From Bacillota bacterium (GTDB lineage: Bacteria; Bacillota; Clostridia; Oscillospirales; Ruminococcaceae), in assembly GCA_023415575.1 (NCBI GenBank), contig JAEZKF010000012.1, positions 1-16,426 of the forward strand: a stretch of DNA of 16,426 nt, given 5' to 3'. Positions 5,999 through 12,395 of this stretch are shown in pieces. The position numbers and the translations under genes are program-made. The notes under the pieces were generated by a model, which did no database searches, was not told the origin of the DNA, and saw only the letters and a program-made list of their open reading frames with translations. The number at the start of each line of letters is the position of its first letter. Positions within the stretch are counted from its first letter, which is position 1.

Positions 5999-7759
5999 TT
6001 ATCCCTTTTTGGCGTTTAGGCTGCGGACAAAGGCTTCAAGTTCTTCGCCTGAAAGCTGCGCCACCTGTTCAGGGGTTTTTTCGGTTTTGCATTTTAAAAG
6101 CGCCTGCGCGCTGAGTTTTGCGTCCTCTCGGGAGTAGTTTTTGATTGCGGCCTGTGCTAAAATCCACGCGATGCGGGATATCTGTGCGTCGGTAAAATGG
6201 GCGCTGAGTGCGGTGAGGCTGCACTCACCTGTTTTGTGGATGCACTCGGTAATGCGCTCAAACACGGTGCGGTTAAAATCGGTGACAAAGCTCTGAGCTG
6301 TTATGCTCTTGTCGATGATGTCGATATAATCGGGGTGTTTGAGCAGCATCGCAATCAAATCTTCTTCGATAACCGCTGCCTTGAGGTTCGCCTGCCGCTG
6401 GGGGTTTATGGTATCGACGCCGGATGAGACAGGGCTCATCACTCGCACATCGCGCCGGCTCTTTTTCTCCAGTGATCGTTTTCGCCTATCTAAAATGCCC
6501 TTTACCTGTTCGTCGATGGCCTGCCGCTGCACGCCGAGATCCTGTGCAAGACGGGCTGCGTACACCTCCCGCTCTACGGGGCTTTTGATGTCGGCCAGTA
6601 CCACGCAGGCCTCTTTGAGATAGCCTACGCGGCCGTCGGCGGTGTCGATATCAAATTTGGTCTTTGCCTTTGCAAGCGCATACTCGGTTGCGTTTGCGGA
6701 CCCATCAAGCAGCATGCGAAAACGGGTCGAGCCAAACTTCTTGATAAACTCGTCGGGGTCCTTGGCGCCCTCCATCTGGAGCACCTTGATGTGGACACCG
6801 GTCGGCTCCAGCACGCTGATAGCGCGTTTAGTCGCCTTCTGCCCCGCCTCGTCCGAGTCGTAGGCGATGACAACCTCACCGACGTAGTTGGAGATAAGCC
6901 GCGCATGCTCTGCGGTCAGTGCGGTACCGAGGGATGCGACGGCGTTGTCAAACCCGCCCTGATGGATGGCGACAACGTCCATATACCCTTCTGCAAGAAT
7001 CATGCGCTTCTCCTTGGTCGCCTTTGCGATGTTGAGCGCGTACAGGGTTCTGCTTTTGCTGAACACCGGTGTGTCGGAAGAGTTGAGGTATTTAGGCCCC
7101 CGCTCGCCTAAGTCGCGCCCGCCGAAGGCGATGACATTGCCGCGCAGGTCTATAATGGGAAAGATGATGCGGTTGCGAAACTGGTCATAGGCGCCGTTTT
7201 TGCCGCGCACACAGAGGTTTGCAGCAATCAGCTCCTCTTGGGTGTAGCCCTTTGCAACCATGTGGCGCAAGAGGTCGTCCCAGCTCTCGCGGGCATAGCC
7301 GAGCCCGAATCGGGTTATGGTGCTGTCTGAAAGACCGCGCCCGCGCAGATAGGCAAGCGCCTGCCTGCCCTGGTCACCGGTCAGGCGATGATAGTAAAAG
7401 CGGGCGGCCTCACGGTTAATTTCAAGGATTCTGCCGCGCAGCCGGATGACCTGCTCGTCCTGTTCGTCGGTGGGAAGAATCATCCCCGCCCGGTCGGCAA
7501 GCAGCTTGACCGCTTCGATATATTCGAGGTTTTCAATCCTTTTGATAAAGGTGATGACGTCGCCGCCAGCCCCGCAGCCGAAGCAGTAAAAGGACTGGTT
7601 GTCCGGGTAGATGGTGAACGACGGTGTTTTTTCTATGTGAAAGGGGCACAGGCCGACCATGTTTCGCCCCGCCCGTTTAAGCGTGACATAGGAGGACACC
7701 GTCTGCACAATATCGCTTTTGTACTTGAGCTCTTCCAAAAACCGGTCGGATATTGCCAT
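5999..7759 (-). CDS. dnaG: DNA primase DnaG
   Basis: A 586-residue primase that makes RNA primers at the replication fork. The N-terminal CHC2 zinc ribbon is intact: C38-P-F-H41 and C59-F-G-C62. The RNA-polymerase basic motif lies at about 195-215 (RNRIIFPIIDLRGNVIAFGGR), followed by the toprim domain with LAEGYMDVVAIHQ (catalytic E257, D261) and AYDSDEAGQKA (D301, D303). The C-terminal third (about 440-586) corresponds to the helicase-binding domain and is, as usual, less conserved. The length is normal. The ATG at 7759 follows AAAGGG by about nine bases. It lies between the dGTPase homologue and rpoD. The 335-base gap in front, which carries a structured RNA, is unusually long for this cluster and suggests leader control or an independent small RNA. 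Confidence 0.98.
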   Translation of the reverse strand: MAISDRFLEELKYKSDIVQTVSSYVTLKRAGRNMVGLCPFHIEKTPSFTIYPDNQSFYCFGCGAGGDVITFIKRIENLEYIEAVKLLADRAGMILPTDEQDEQVIRLRGRILEINREAARFYYHRLTGDQGRQALAYLRGRGLSDSTITRFGLGYARESWDDLLRHMVAKGYTQEELIAANLCVRGKNGAYDQFRNRIIFPIIDLRGNVIAFGGRDLGERGPKYLNSSDTPVFSKSRTLYALNIAKATKEKRMILAEGYMDVVAIHQGGFDNAVASLGTALTAEHARLISNYVGEVVIAYDSDEAGQKATKRAISVLEPTGVHIKVLQMEGAKDPDEFIKKFGSTRFRMLLDGSANATEYALAKAKTKFDIDTADGRVGYLKEACVVLADIKSPVEREVYAARLAQDLGVQRQAIDEQVKGILDRRKRSLEKKSRRDVRVMSPVSSGVDTINPQRQANLKAAVIEEDLIAMLLKHPDYIDIIDKSITAQSFVTDFNRTVFERITECIHKTGECSLTALSAHFTDAQISRIAWILAQAAIKNYSREDAKLSAQALLKCKTEKTPEQVAQLSGEELEAFVRSLNAKKG

Positions 7760-7852
7760 TGCGTTTCACCCTTTCTTGCCGCGCTTTTTTCACCAAATCA
7801 AAAAGCAGTGCCGAAAGCCACAGGCATGATAGAAGCGACGCAAAGTCAAGCC

Positions 7853-7969
7853 CGTCAATCGCGCTTGGGGGATAAGCCCCCTTGATAGGGAGCACCCTAT
7901 ATGCAATTGACGCGGAATAATATCGACCGAAGTCTCATCAGCTTAACACTATAAAGCCGATTATTCGCG
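7853..7969 (-). ncRNA. Structured RNA, two adjacent three-way junctions, upstream of dnaG
   Basis: Read on the minus strand. Junction 1 is closed by CGC-GAATAAT (7969-7960) with ATTATTC-c-GCG (7921-7911), a 10-bp helix with one bulge. It encloses CGGCTT/AAGCTG (7959-7954/7944-7939, one GU pair) and a GAC-TTCG-GTC hairpin (7934-7925). Junction 2 is closed by CGTCAATTGC (7912-7903) with GCGATTGACG (7862-7853), 10 bp with one wobble. It encloses ATAGGG-TGCT-CCCTAT (7900-7885) and GGGGG-CTTAT-CCCCC (7881-7867). The stable UUCG loop exists only on the minus strand, which sets the orientation. Further pairing (ACCCTT 8027-8022 with AAGGGT 7995-7990) suggests the RNA may begin earlier. I do not recognise a named Rfam class. 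It may be a cis-regulatory leader of dnaG-rpoD or a processed small RNA. No clear promoter or terminator frames it. Confidence 0.55.
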
Positions 7970-8094
7970 AACACATTTTCTTTTTATACACCCTTGTATG
8001 GGGCTAAAACCGCATGACTGTAAGGGTTTTTGCCAAAGGATATATAACATAGAATGTTCGTATTCGGTAACATTATTCCTTTTTGCGCGCTGGT

Positions 8095-9102
8095 TTAGTC
8101 ATACAGGGCCGTTTTCCACGGCTTCGGTACAAAAATATCGTTGTAAACTGCGGTTGCATAGCGGTCGCTCATGCCTGAGATGTAATCGCACACCGCGCGT
8201 TCCCGACCATCCATCTCTAAGATGCGCTTGTAGTTATCCGGCAGTCGGTCGGGGTTATTCATAAAGTACTCAAACAGCGCTTTCACAAGCGCCTCCGCCT
8301 TGTGTTCCTCGCCCTTTGCGATGGGGTCAATGTAGACGGTGGCAAACATGTATTCACGCAACTCATCAAAAGCCTGCTTCGTTTCCTTGTCCATCTCGAT
8401 TTTATCGCGGCTTGAGCGAATAACCGAATGAACAAGCGACGTTATGCGCTGGGTTTTGGTGTTGCCAAGCGTCACATGTACCTGCCAGGGGATGTTCTCC
8501 TCGCTGAGTATCCCCGCGCGGATGGCATCCTCGATGTCGTGGTTGAGGTAGGCGATCTTGTCCGCTACACGCACCGCCTGACCCTCTAACGTGTCTGCGC
8601 TGTTCCCGGTGGTATGGCACGCAATGCCGTTGCGCACCTCATATGTAAGGTTGAGGCCTTCGCCGTCCTTTTCAAGCCGCTCCACCACGCGCACGCTCTG
8701 CTCGTAGTGGCGGTAGCCCGTGCTGCAAACCTCGTTGAGCGCCCGCTCTCCGGCATGGCCGAACGGCGTGTGCCCGAGGTCGTGGCCGAGTGCGATTGCC
8801 TCGGTCAAGTCCTCATTAAGCCGCAGGCCGCGCGCGATGGTGCGCGCAATCTGGGATACCTCCAGCGTATGGGTGAGTCTGGTGCGGTAATGGTCACCCT
8901 CGGGGCTTAACAGCATCTGGGTCTTTTGCATGAGACGGCGAAACGCATTGCAGTGCAGAATGCGGTCACGGTCACGTTGATAGACCGTGCGCAGCTCGCA
9001 CTGCGGCTCGCTTTTATCCCGTCCGCGCGACTGGCACGCCTTAGCGGCAAGCGGCGAAAGCGTCTGCAGCTCAAATAGCTCTGTCTGCTCGCGAATCGTC
9101 AT
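8095..9102 (-). CDS. dgt: dGTPase-like HD-domain deoxynucleotide triphosphohydrolase
   Basis: A 335-residue HD-superfamily enzyme. Family members split dNTPs into deoxynucleoside and triphosphate and so adjust replication precursor pools. Motifs in order: RTVYQRDRDRILHCNAFRRL (38-57), RTRLTHTLEVSQIAR (73-87, metal ligand H78), ALGHDLGHTPFGHAGE (104-119, HD pair H107/D108) and VADKIAYLNHDIEDA (179-193, metal ligand D181). The length and N-terminus fit the shorter Dgt-like branch (about 330-350 residues) rather than E. coli Dgt (about 500). The ATG at 9102 follows GGGGTGAAG. It is the upstream member of a dgt, dnaG, rpoD series seen in many Clostridia. Substrate preference among dNTPs cannot be read from the sequence. 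Confidence 0.93.
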   Translation of the reverse strand: MTIREQTELFELQTLSPLAAKACQSRGRDKSEPQCELRTVYQRDRDRILHCNAFRRLMQKTQMLLSPEGDHYRTRLTHTLEVSQIARTIARGLRLNEDLTEAIALGHDLGHTPFGHAGERALNEVCSTGYRHYEQSVRVVERLEKDGEGLNLTYEVRNGIACHTTGNSADTLEGQAVRVADKIAYLNHDIEDAIRAGILSEENIPWQVHVTLGNTKTQRITSLVHSVIRSSRDKIEMDKETKQAFDELREYMFATVYIDPIAKGEEHKAEALVKALFEYFMNNPDRLPDNYKRILEMDGRERAVCDYISGMSDRYATAVYNDIFVPKPWKTALYD

Positions 9103-9155
9103 ATCTTCACCCCGTATTCTGCCTTGATAGTGCCGAGGGATCTTGCTTCTATTCC

Positions 9156-9161
9156 ATTATA
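9156..9161 (-). promoter_or_regulatory. Candidate -10 element upstream of dgt
   Basis: A perfect TATAAT (9161-9156, minus strand) lies about 54 bases before the dgt start, in an AT-rich gap after yigZ. The sequence 17-18 bases upstream (AAAGGAT) is a poor -35 match, so the promoter is uncertain. If real, it could drive the dgt-dnaG-rpoD series. Confidence 0.35.
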
Positions 9162-9212
9162 CTGAATAAACGCGCAATATCCTTTAAATATTTCAGAAAT
9201 TTTGTGAATTTT

Positions 9213-9830
9213 TTAATCAAGCTCCGAATAAAGCCTGCAAATCTCTGTAATGGGAACACTTCCCGCGCACAGCTCGGTAATCTCGTCGCAAAAGGCCTGT
9301 ATCCGCTCTGAGCGGATGAGTACATCCAACCGAACCGAAGCACCGAAGTCGCTATCCTGCACACGGGCGTTATAGCGCGGCAACACGCGCTGAACCCCGC
9401 CGTAGAAGGTGTATGCCATCTCAAGGCGCAGGACGGTGCATTCACTCATAACCACAATGTCTGCAGCATCCACCGCAAGCTTTGCGGCATGCGAATACGC
9501 CCGCACCAGTCCCCCTGCGCCGAGCAAAATCCCCCCGAAGTAGCGGGTGACAACCACCACCACATCGGTTAAATCCTCGCGCAGCAAAACCTCAAGCGAC
9601 GGTACACCCCCGGTACCCGACGGCTCTCCGTCGTCGGAACAGCGGCGTACTCCTGACTGCAGCACATAGGCAAACACGTTGTGGCGGGCATCACGTTCTT
9701 TTGCCTTGATTTCGTTAATAAAGGCGATAGCCTGCTCCTCTGTGCTTACCGGCGCAATCCGCCCGAAGAACCGCGAGCGCTGTTCTACAAACTCATCCAT
9801 TGCGGCCGCGCGGATTGTTTTGTACTGCAT
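9213..9830 (-). CDS. YigZ/IMPACT (UPF0029) family protein
   Basis: A 205-residue protein with the N-terminal IMPACT/UPF0029 domain and a C-terminal DUF1949-like domain. Diagnostic stretches are RHNVFAYVL (49-57), CSDDGEPSGTGGVP (64-77) and VVTRYFGGILLGAGGLVRAY (93-112). The length equals the bacterial YigZ/YvyE norm. The molecular role of bacterial members is not settled; eukaryotic IMPACT acts in translation control through GCN1 binding, which should not be transferred directly. The ATG at 9830 follows GGTGGGAAG. It stands alone between an inverted repeat behind rpmE and the region upstream of dgt, all on the same strand. Confidence 0.93.
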   Translation of the reverse strand: MQYKTIRAAAMDEFVEQRSRFFGRIAPVSTEEQAIAFINEIKAKERDARHNVFAYVLQSGVRRCSDDGEPSGTGGVPSLEVLLREDLTDVVVVVTRYFGGILLGAGGLVRAYSHAAKLAVDAADIVVMSECTVLRLEMAYTFYGGVQRVLPRYNARVQDSDFGASVRLDVLIRSERIQAFCDEITELCAGSVPITEICRLYSELD

Positions 9831-9873
9831 ATCTTCCCACCTTATCCCTGTCTAGCGTAAAATGGTAAGCAAA

Positions 9874-9902
9874 TTAGGCGGTGTCTATATAACACCGCCT
9901 AA
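9874..9902 (-). terminator. Strong hairpin after rpmE, probable terminator
   Basis: TTAGGCGGTGT (9874-9884) and ACACCGCCTAA (9892-9902) form a perfect 11-bp stem with a 7-base loop. It lies about 55 bases past the rpmE stop. The T-run after the stem on the minus strand is weak (AATTTGC), so termination is probable but not certain; an mRNA-stabilising hairpin is the alternative. Confidence 0.5.
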
Positions 9903-9956
9903 GCAAAACCTTTTGAATGCCAAAACTCGTATATAGCAGCTTTCTGCCATTTGGCA

Positions 9957-10163
9957 CTATTTGCCGTCGCGACCAAAACGCTTATTGAATCGATCTACAC
10001 GACCGCCCGAATCAACCAGCTTCTGCTTGCCGGTAAAAAAGGGATGACATTTCGAGCAGATTTCAACGCGAATATTCTCTTTGGTCGACGCTGTTTCAAT
10101 TACGTTGCCGCACGCACAGGTAATCGTGGTGGCCTTGTACTCAGGATGAATGCCCTTCTTCAC
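9957..10163 (-). CDS. rpmE: 50S ribosomal protein L31, zinc-binding form
   Basis: A 68-residue ribosomal protein of the large-subunit surface. Cysteines C16-A-C18 and C36-S-K-C39 form the zinc ribbon of the C+ (zinc-containing) type, and CHPFFTGKQK (39-48) is the family signature. The start is GTG at 10163, with GGAGG seven bases upstream, an ideal site. In zinc-regulated species a C- paralogue replaces this form under zinc limitation; none is in the window. It has its own promoter and a long structured leader, consistent with autogenous control. Confidence 0.97.
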   Translation of the reverse strand: MKKGIHPEYKATTITCACGNVIETASTKENIRVEICSKCHPFFTGKQKLVDSGGRVDRFNKRFGRDGK

Positions 10164-10307
10164 AATAAACCCTCCATTCCGCCCCGCAGCACCTTGTGCC
10201 CTTCAAAAGGGCATGCACAGCATAACGCAGAAGGCGAAGCAACCTCTGCCCTGTGCCTATCGGTCAAAACGCGCGCAGTGCGCATCGCGTCTGTTCCCAA
10301 CATAGCA
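10164..10307 (-). promoter_or_regulatory. Structured rpmE 5' leader, candidate ribosomal-protein leader
   Basis: About 144 nt separate the predicted start from the rpmE GTG. Minus-strand helices: ACGC-gat-GCGC-act-GCGC-GCGT near 10290-10269; GCACAG (10256-10251) with CTGTGC (10220-10215), enclosing GCAGAGG (10249-10243) with CCTTCTGC (10234-10227); and TGCCCTT-ttg-AAGGGCA (10213-10197), which ends about 20 bases before the Shine-Dalgarno. L31 leaders that bind their own protein have been described in several bacterial groups; whether this one matches any of them needs a covariance-model search. Confidence 0.5.
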
Positions 10308-10313
10308 AATTAG

Positions 10314-10342
10314 ATATTATCACAATCGGGCGTAAAAATCAA
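10314..10342 (-). promoter_or_regulatory. Promoter for rpmE
   Basis: On the minus strand: TTGATT (10342-10337), a 17-base spacer and TAATAT (10319-10314). An alternative reading is an extended -10, TGTGATAAT, ending two bases earlier. Either reading starts transcription near 10307, downstream of pgcA, and gives rpmE its own transcript. Confidence 0.6.
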
Positions 10343-10380
10343 GAGTCAAATTGGACACTAGCCCGACAAATTGCGGCACC

Positions 10381-12096
10381 TTACAACCCCAGCATGGCGG
10401 TGACCGTCTTGCGCTGCACCTCGCTGTGCTTGGTTGCCTCCTCAAGGGTCGCGCCGATGTTGGTGTGGTAAACCTTAATCTTCGGCTCGGTACCCGACGG
10501 GCGAACCACAAAGGAGCTTCCGTCTTCCATAAAGAAGGAGAGGACGTTTGATTTAGGCAGTATGATTTCACGCTCGGTCTTTGCCAAAACATCGTAGTCA
10601 ATGCTCTTTTCATAGTCGGCGATGCGCACAATCTTCTTTCCGTTTACCTCTTTAGGCGGGTTGCAGCGCAGGGTATCCATAATCTCGTTCATGCGCTCCA
10701 TGCCGCTCTTGCCCTCAAACTCGAAGTTCTGTATGACGTTGAGGTACCTGCCGTAGGTGTCGTACATCTCATTGCGGACATCCAAAAGGGACTTGCCCTT
10801 GGTCTTATAGTAGGCCGCCATCTCGCAGATAAGCATCGAGGCCACAACCGCGTCCTTATCCCGAACGTAGGTGCCCGCAAGGTAGCCGTAGCTTTCCTCA
10901 AAGCCGAAGATAAAGCGCTCAGACTCGCCCGCCTTCTCCAAAAGGGCAATCTGCTCGCCGATAAACTTAAAGCCGGTGAGCACATCGCGCAGCTCAACCC
11001 CGTACTTCTTTGCAATAGTAGCGGCAAGCTCCGTGCTGACGATTGATTTTACCGCAACGGGGTTTTTAGGCATGTTTCCCTTCTCGGTGCGGATGCGGCA
11101 GATATATTCAAGCAGCAGGGCGCCCACCTCGTTGCCCGTGAGCAGCTCCATGCCATGCTCGCCCTTTACCGCTATGCCTACTCGGTCGCAGTCCGGGTCT
11201 GTGGCAAGCAGCATATCGGCCCCAAGCTCCTCGCTGAGCTTAAGCCCCAGCGTCAATGCCTCGCGCATCTCGGGGTTCGGGTAGGGGCAGGTGGTGAAGT
11301 TGCCGTCGGGATTCTCCTGCTCGGGCACCACGGTGACATCGGAGATTCCAATGCGGGAGAGCACTTCGCGCACCGGCATGTTGCCGGCGCCGTTGAGGGG
11401 GGTGTAAACAAGCTTAAAGCCCGCGTCCTTGCAAAGGCCGGGGTTAAGCTGCTGCTCCAGCACGCAGCGGTAATAGTCCTCGTAAACCTCTTTGCCGATG
11501 ATGACAATTGTGCCGTCTGCGACGGCTTTATCAAAGGCAGTGGTTTTTACATCTGTGAAGTAATCTACCTTGCCAATCTCGTCTAAGATGATATCAGCGG
11601 CTTCCGGACCAAGCTGGCAGCCGGTTTCGTCATATACCTTAAAGCCGTTGTACTTGGCGGGGTTGTGAGAGGCAGTGACCATGATGCCCGCCTGACAGCC
11701 GAGCTTGCGCACTGCAAAGGACAGCATGGGCGTGGGGGCAAGACTCGGGTAGATGTACGCCTTGATGCCGCTTGCTGCAAGTACACAAGCGCTGTAGCGC
11801 GCAAACAGCTCGCTTTTGTTTCTTGAGTCGTAAGCAATTGCAACCGACGAATTTTTGTAGAGCCTGTTGAGGTAGTTCGCAAGGCCCTGGGTTGCGCGCC
11901 CGACCACATAGATGTTCATGCGGTTGGTGCCTGCGCCCAGTACGCCGCGAATACCGCCTGTGCCAAAGGCAAGCTCGCGGTAAAAGCGGTCGGTAATCTC
12001 TGCGGTGTTGCCGCTTATCTCGCGCAGCTCCTGTGCAAGGTCCGGGTCGGACAACTGCTGTTTGCTCCAGTGTTCATACAGCTTCATTACATCCAT
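10381..12096 (-). CDS. pgcA: Phosphoglucomutase/phosphomannomutase (alpha-D-phosphohexomutase)
   Basis: A 571-residue cytoplasmic enzyme that interconverts hexose-1- and hexose-6-phosphates for UDP-glucose, envelope glycan or glycogen synthesis. All four functional loops are intact: the phosphoserine loop TASHNP (S143), the metal loop DPDCDR (D300, D302, D304), the sugar-binding loop GFEESYGY (E400, E401) and the phosphate-binding loop RPSGTEPK (532-539). The length matches Gram-positive PgcA/PgmB-type mutases (about 570-580). The ATG at 12096 is chosen because GGAG lies nine bases upstream; a TTG five codons earlier overlaps that site. It is transcribed divergently from the P-type ATPase homologue. 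Glucose versus mannose preference cannot be decided from the sequence; the symbol follows the Gram-positive homologue. Confidence 0.93.
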   Translation of the reverse strand: MDVMKLYEHWSKQQLSDPDLAQELREISGNTAEITDRFYRELAFGTGGIRGVLGAGTNRMNIYVVGRATQGLANYLNRLYKNSSVAIAYDSRNKSELFARYSACVLAASGIKAYIYPSLAPTPMLSFAVRKLGCQAGIMVTASHNPAKYNGFKVYDETGCQLGPEAADIILDEIGKVDYFTDVKTTAFDKAVADGTIVIIGKEVYEDYYRCVLEQQLNPGLCKDAGFKLVYTPLNGAGNMPVREVLSRIGISDVTVVPEQENPDGNFTTCPYPNPEMREALTLGLKLSEELGADMLLATDPDCDRVGIAVKGEHGMELLTGNEVGALLLEYICRIRTEKGNMPKNPVAVKSIVSTELAATIAKKYGVELRDVLTGFKFIGEQIALLEKAGESERFIFGFEESYGYLAGTYVRDKDAVVASMLICEMAAYYKTKGKSLLDVRNEMYDTYGRYLNVIQNFEFEGKSGMERMNEIMDTLRCNPPKEVNGKKIVRIADYEKSIDYDVLAKTEREIILPKSNVLSFFMEDGSSFVVRPSGTEPKIKVYHTNIGATLEEATKHSEVQRKTVTAMLGL

Positions 12097-12121
12097 GGCG
12101 TTCTTCTCCAATTATATAAAA

Positions 12122-12161
12122 ATAAAGTCGACGGCTGCGCGCTCAAAAACAGCGCTTCGAC
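12122..12161 (-). promoter_or_regulatory. Leader hairpin with T-rich tail before pgcA
   Basis: On the minus strand GTCGA (12161-12157) pairs with TCGAC (12131-12127), and inside it GCGCT-gtttttg-AGCGC (about 12155-12139) forms a second helix. The structure is followed by TTTATTTTT just before the pgcA ribosome binding site. This resembles an intrinsic terminator inside a leader, so transcription attenuation is possible. I see no clear pgcA promoter upstream to confirm the leader. Confidence 0.35.
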
Positions 12162-12254
12162 ATACATCGACCGCATTACGGCTTTTTATCCATTGCTTGC
12201 AATCAACCATGCGGCGAGATATACTAATTTATAGGAATAATCTAAGCCATTCAT

Positions 12255-12283
12255 TTGGAAAGACCTCAGTTATTATATATTAT
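12255..12283 (+). promoter_or_regulatory. Promoter for the P-type ATPase homologue
   Basis: TTGGAA (12255-12260), a 17-base spacer and TATTAT (12278-12283) on the plus strand, in an AT-rich stretch about 110 bases before the start codon. Each hexamer departs from consensus by one or two bases. Confidence 0.5.
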
Positions 12284-12395
12284 TTTCCGCTTCATGTAAA
12301 CTTACCCTTATAAAGTTTAGACTTTTTTTACAGATTGTTGTGTGCTCAAGAAGATGTGTTTTAACAAACTACTCACGAGCACAGGGAGGAACGCT

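Noticed and set aside
7388..7885. A 165-codon plus-strand frame opposite dnaG
   Set aside because: It is antisense to well-conserved dnaG motifs and has no ribosome binding site. Long antisense frames are common opposite GC-rich codons.
7677..7895. A 72-codon minus-strand frame starting at a GTG upstream of dnaG, with a membrane-helix-like stretch
   Set aside because: It starts inside a hairpin of the structured RNA without a ribosome binding site and runs out of frame into dnaG. The hydrophobic stretch is probably chance.
10320..10380. The short sequence TTGGACACTAG near the end of pgcA as an insertion-sequence remnant
   Set aside because: It loosely resembles the GTGGACA stretch of the right-edge element, but there is no matching terminus or transposase remnant.
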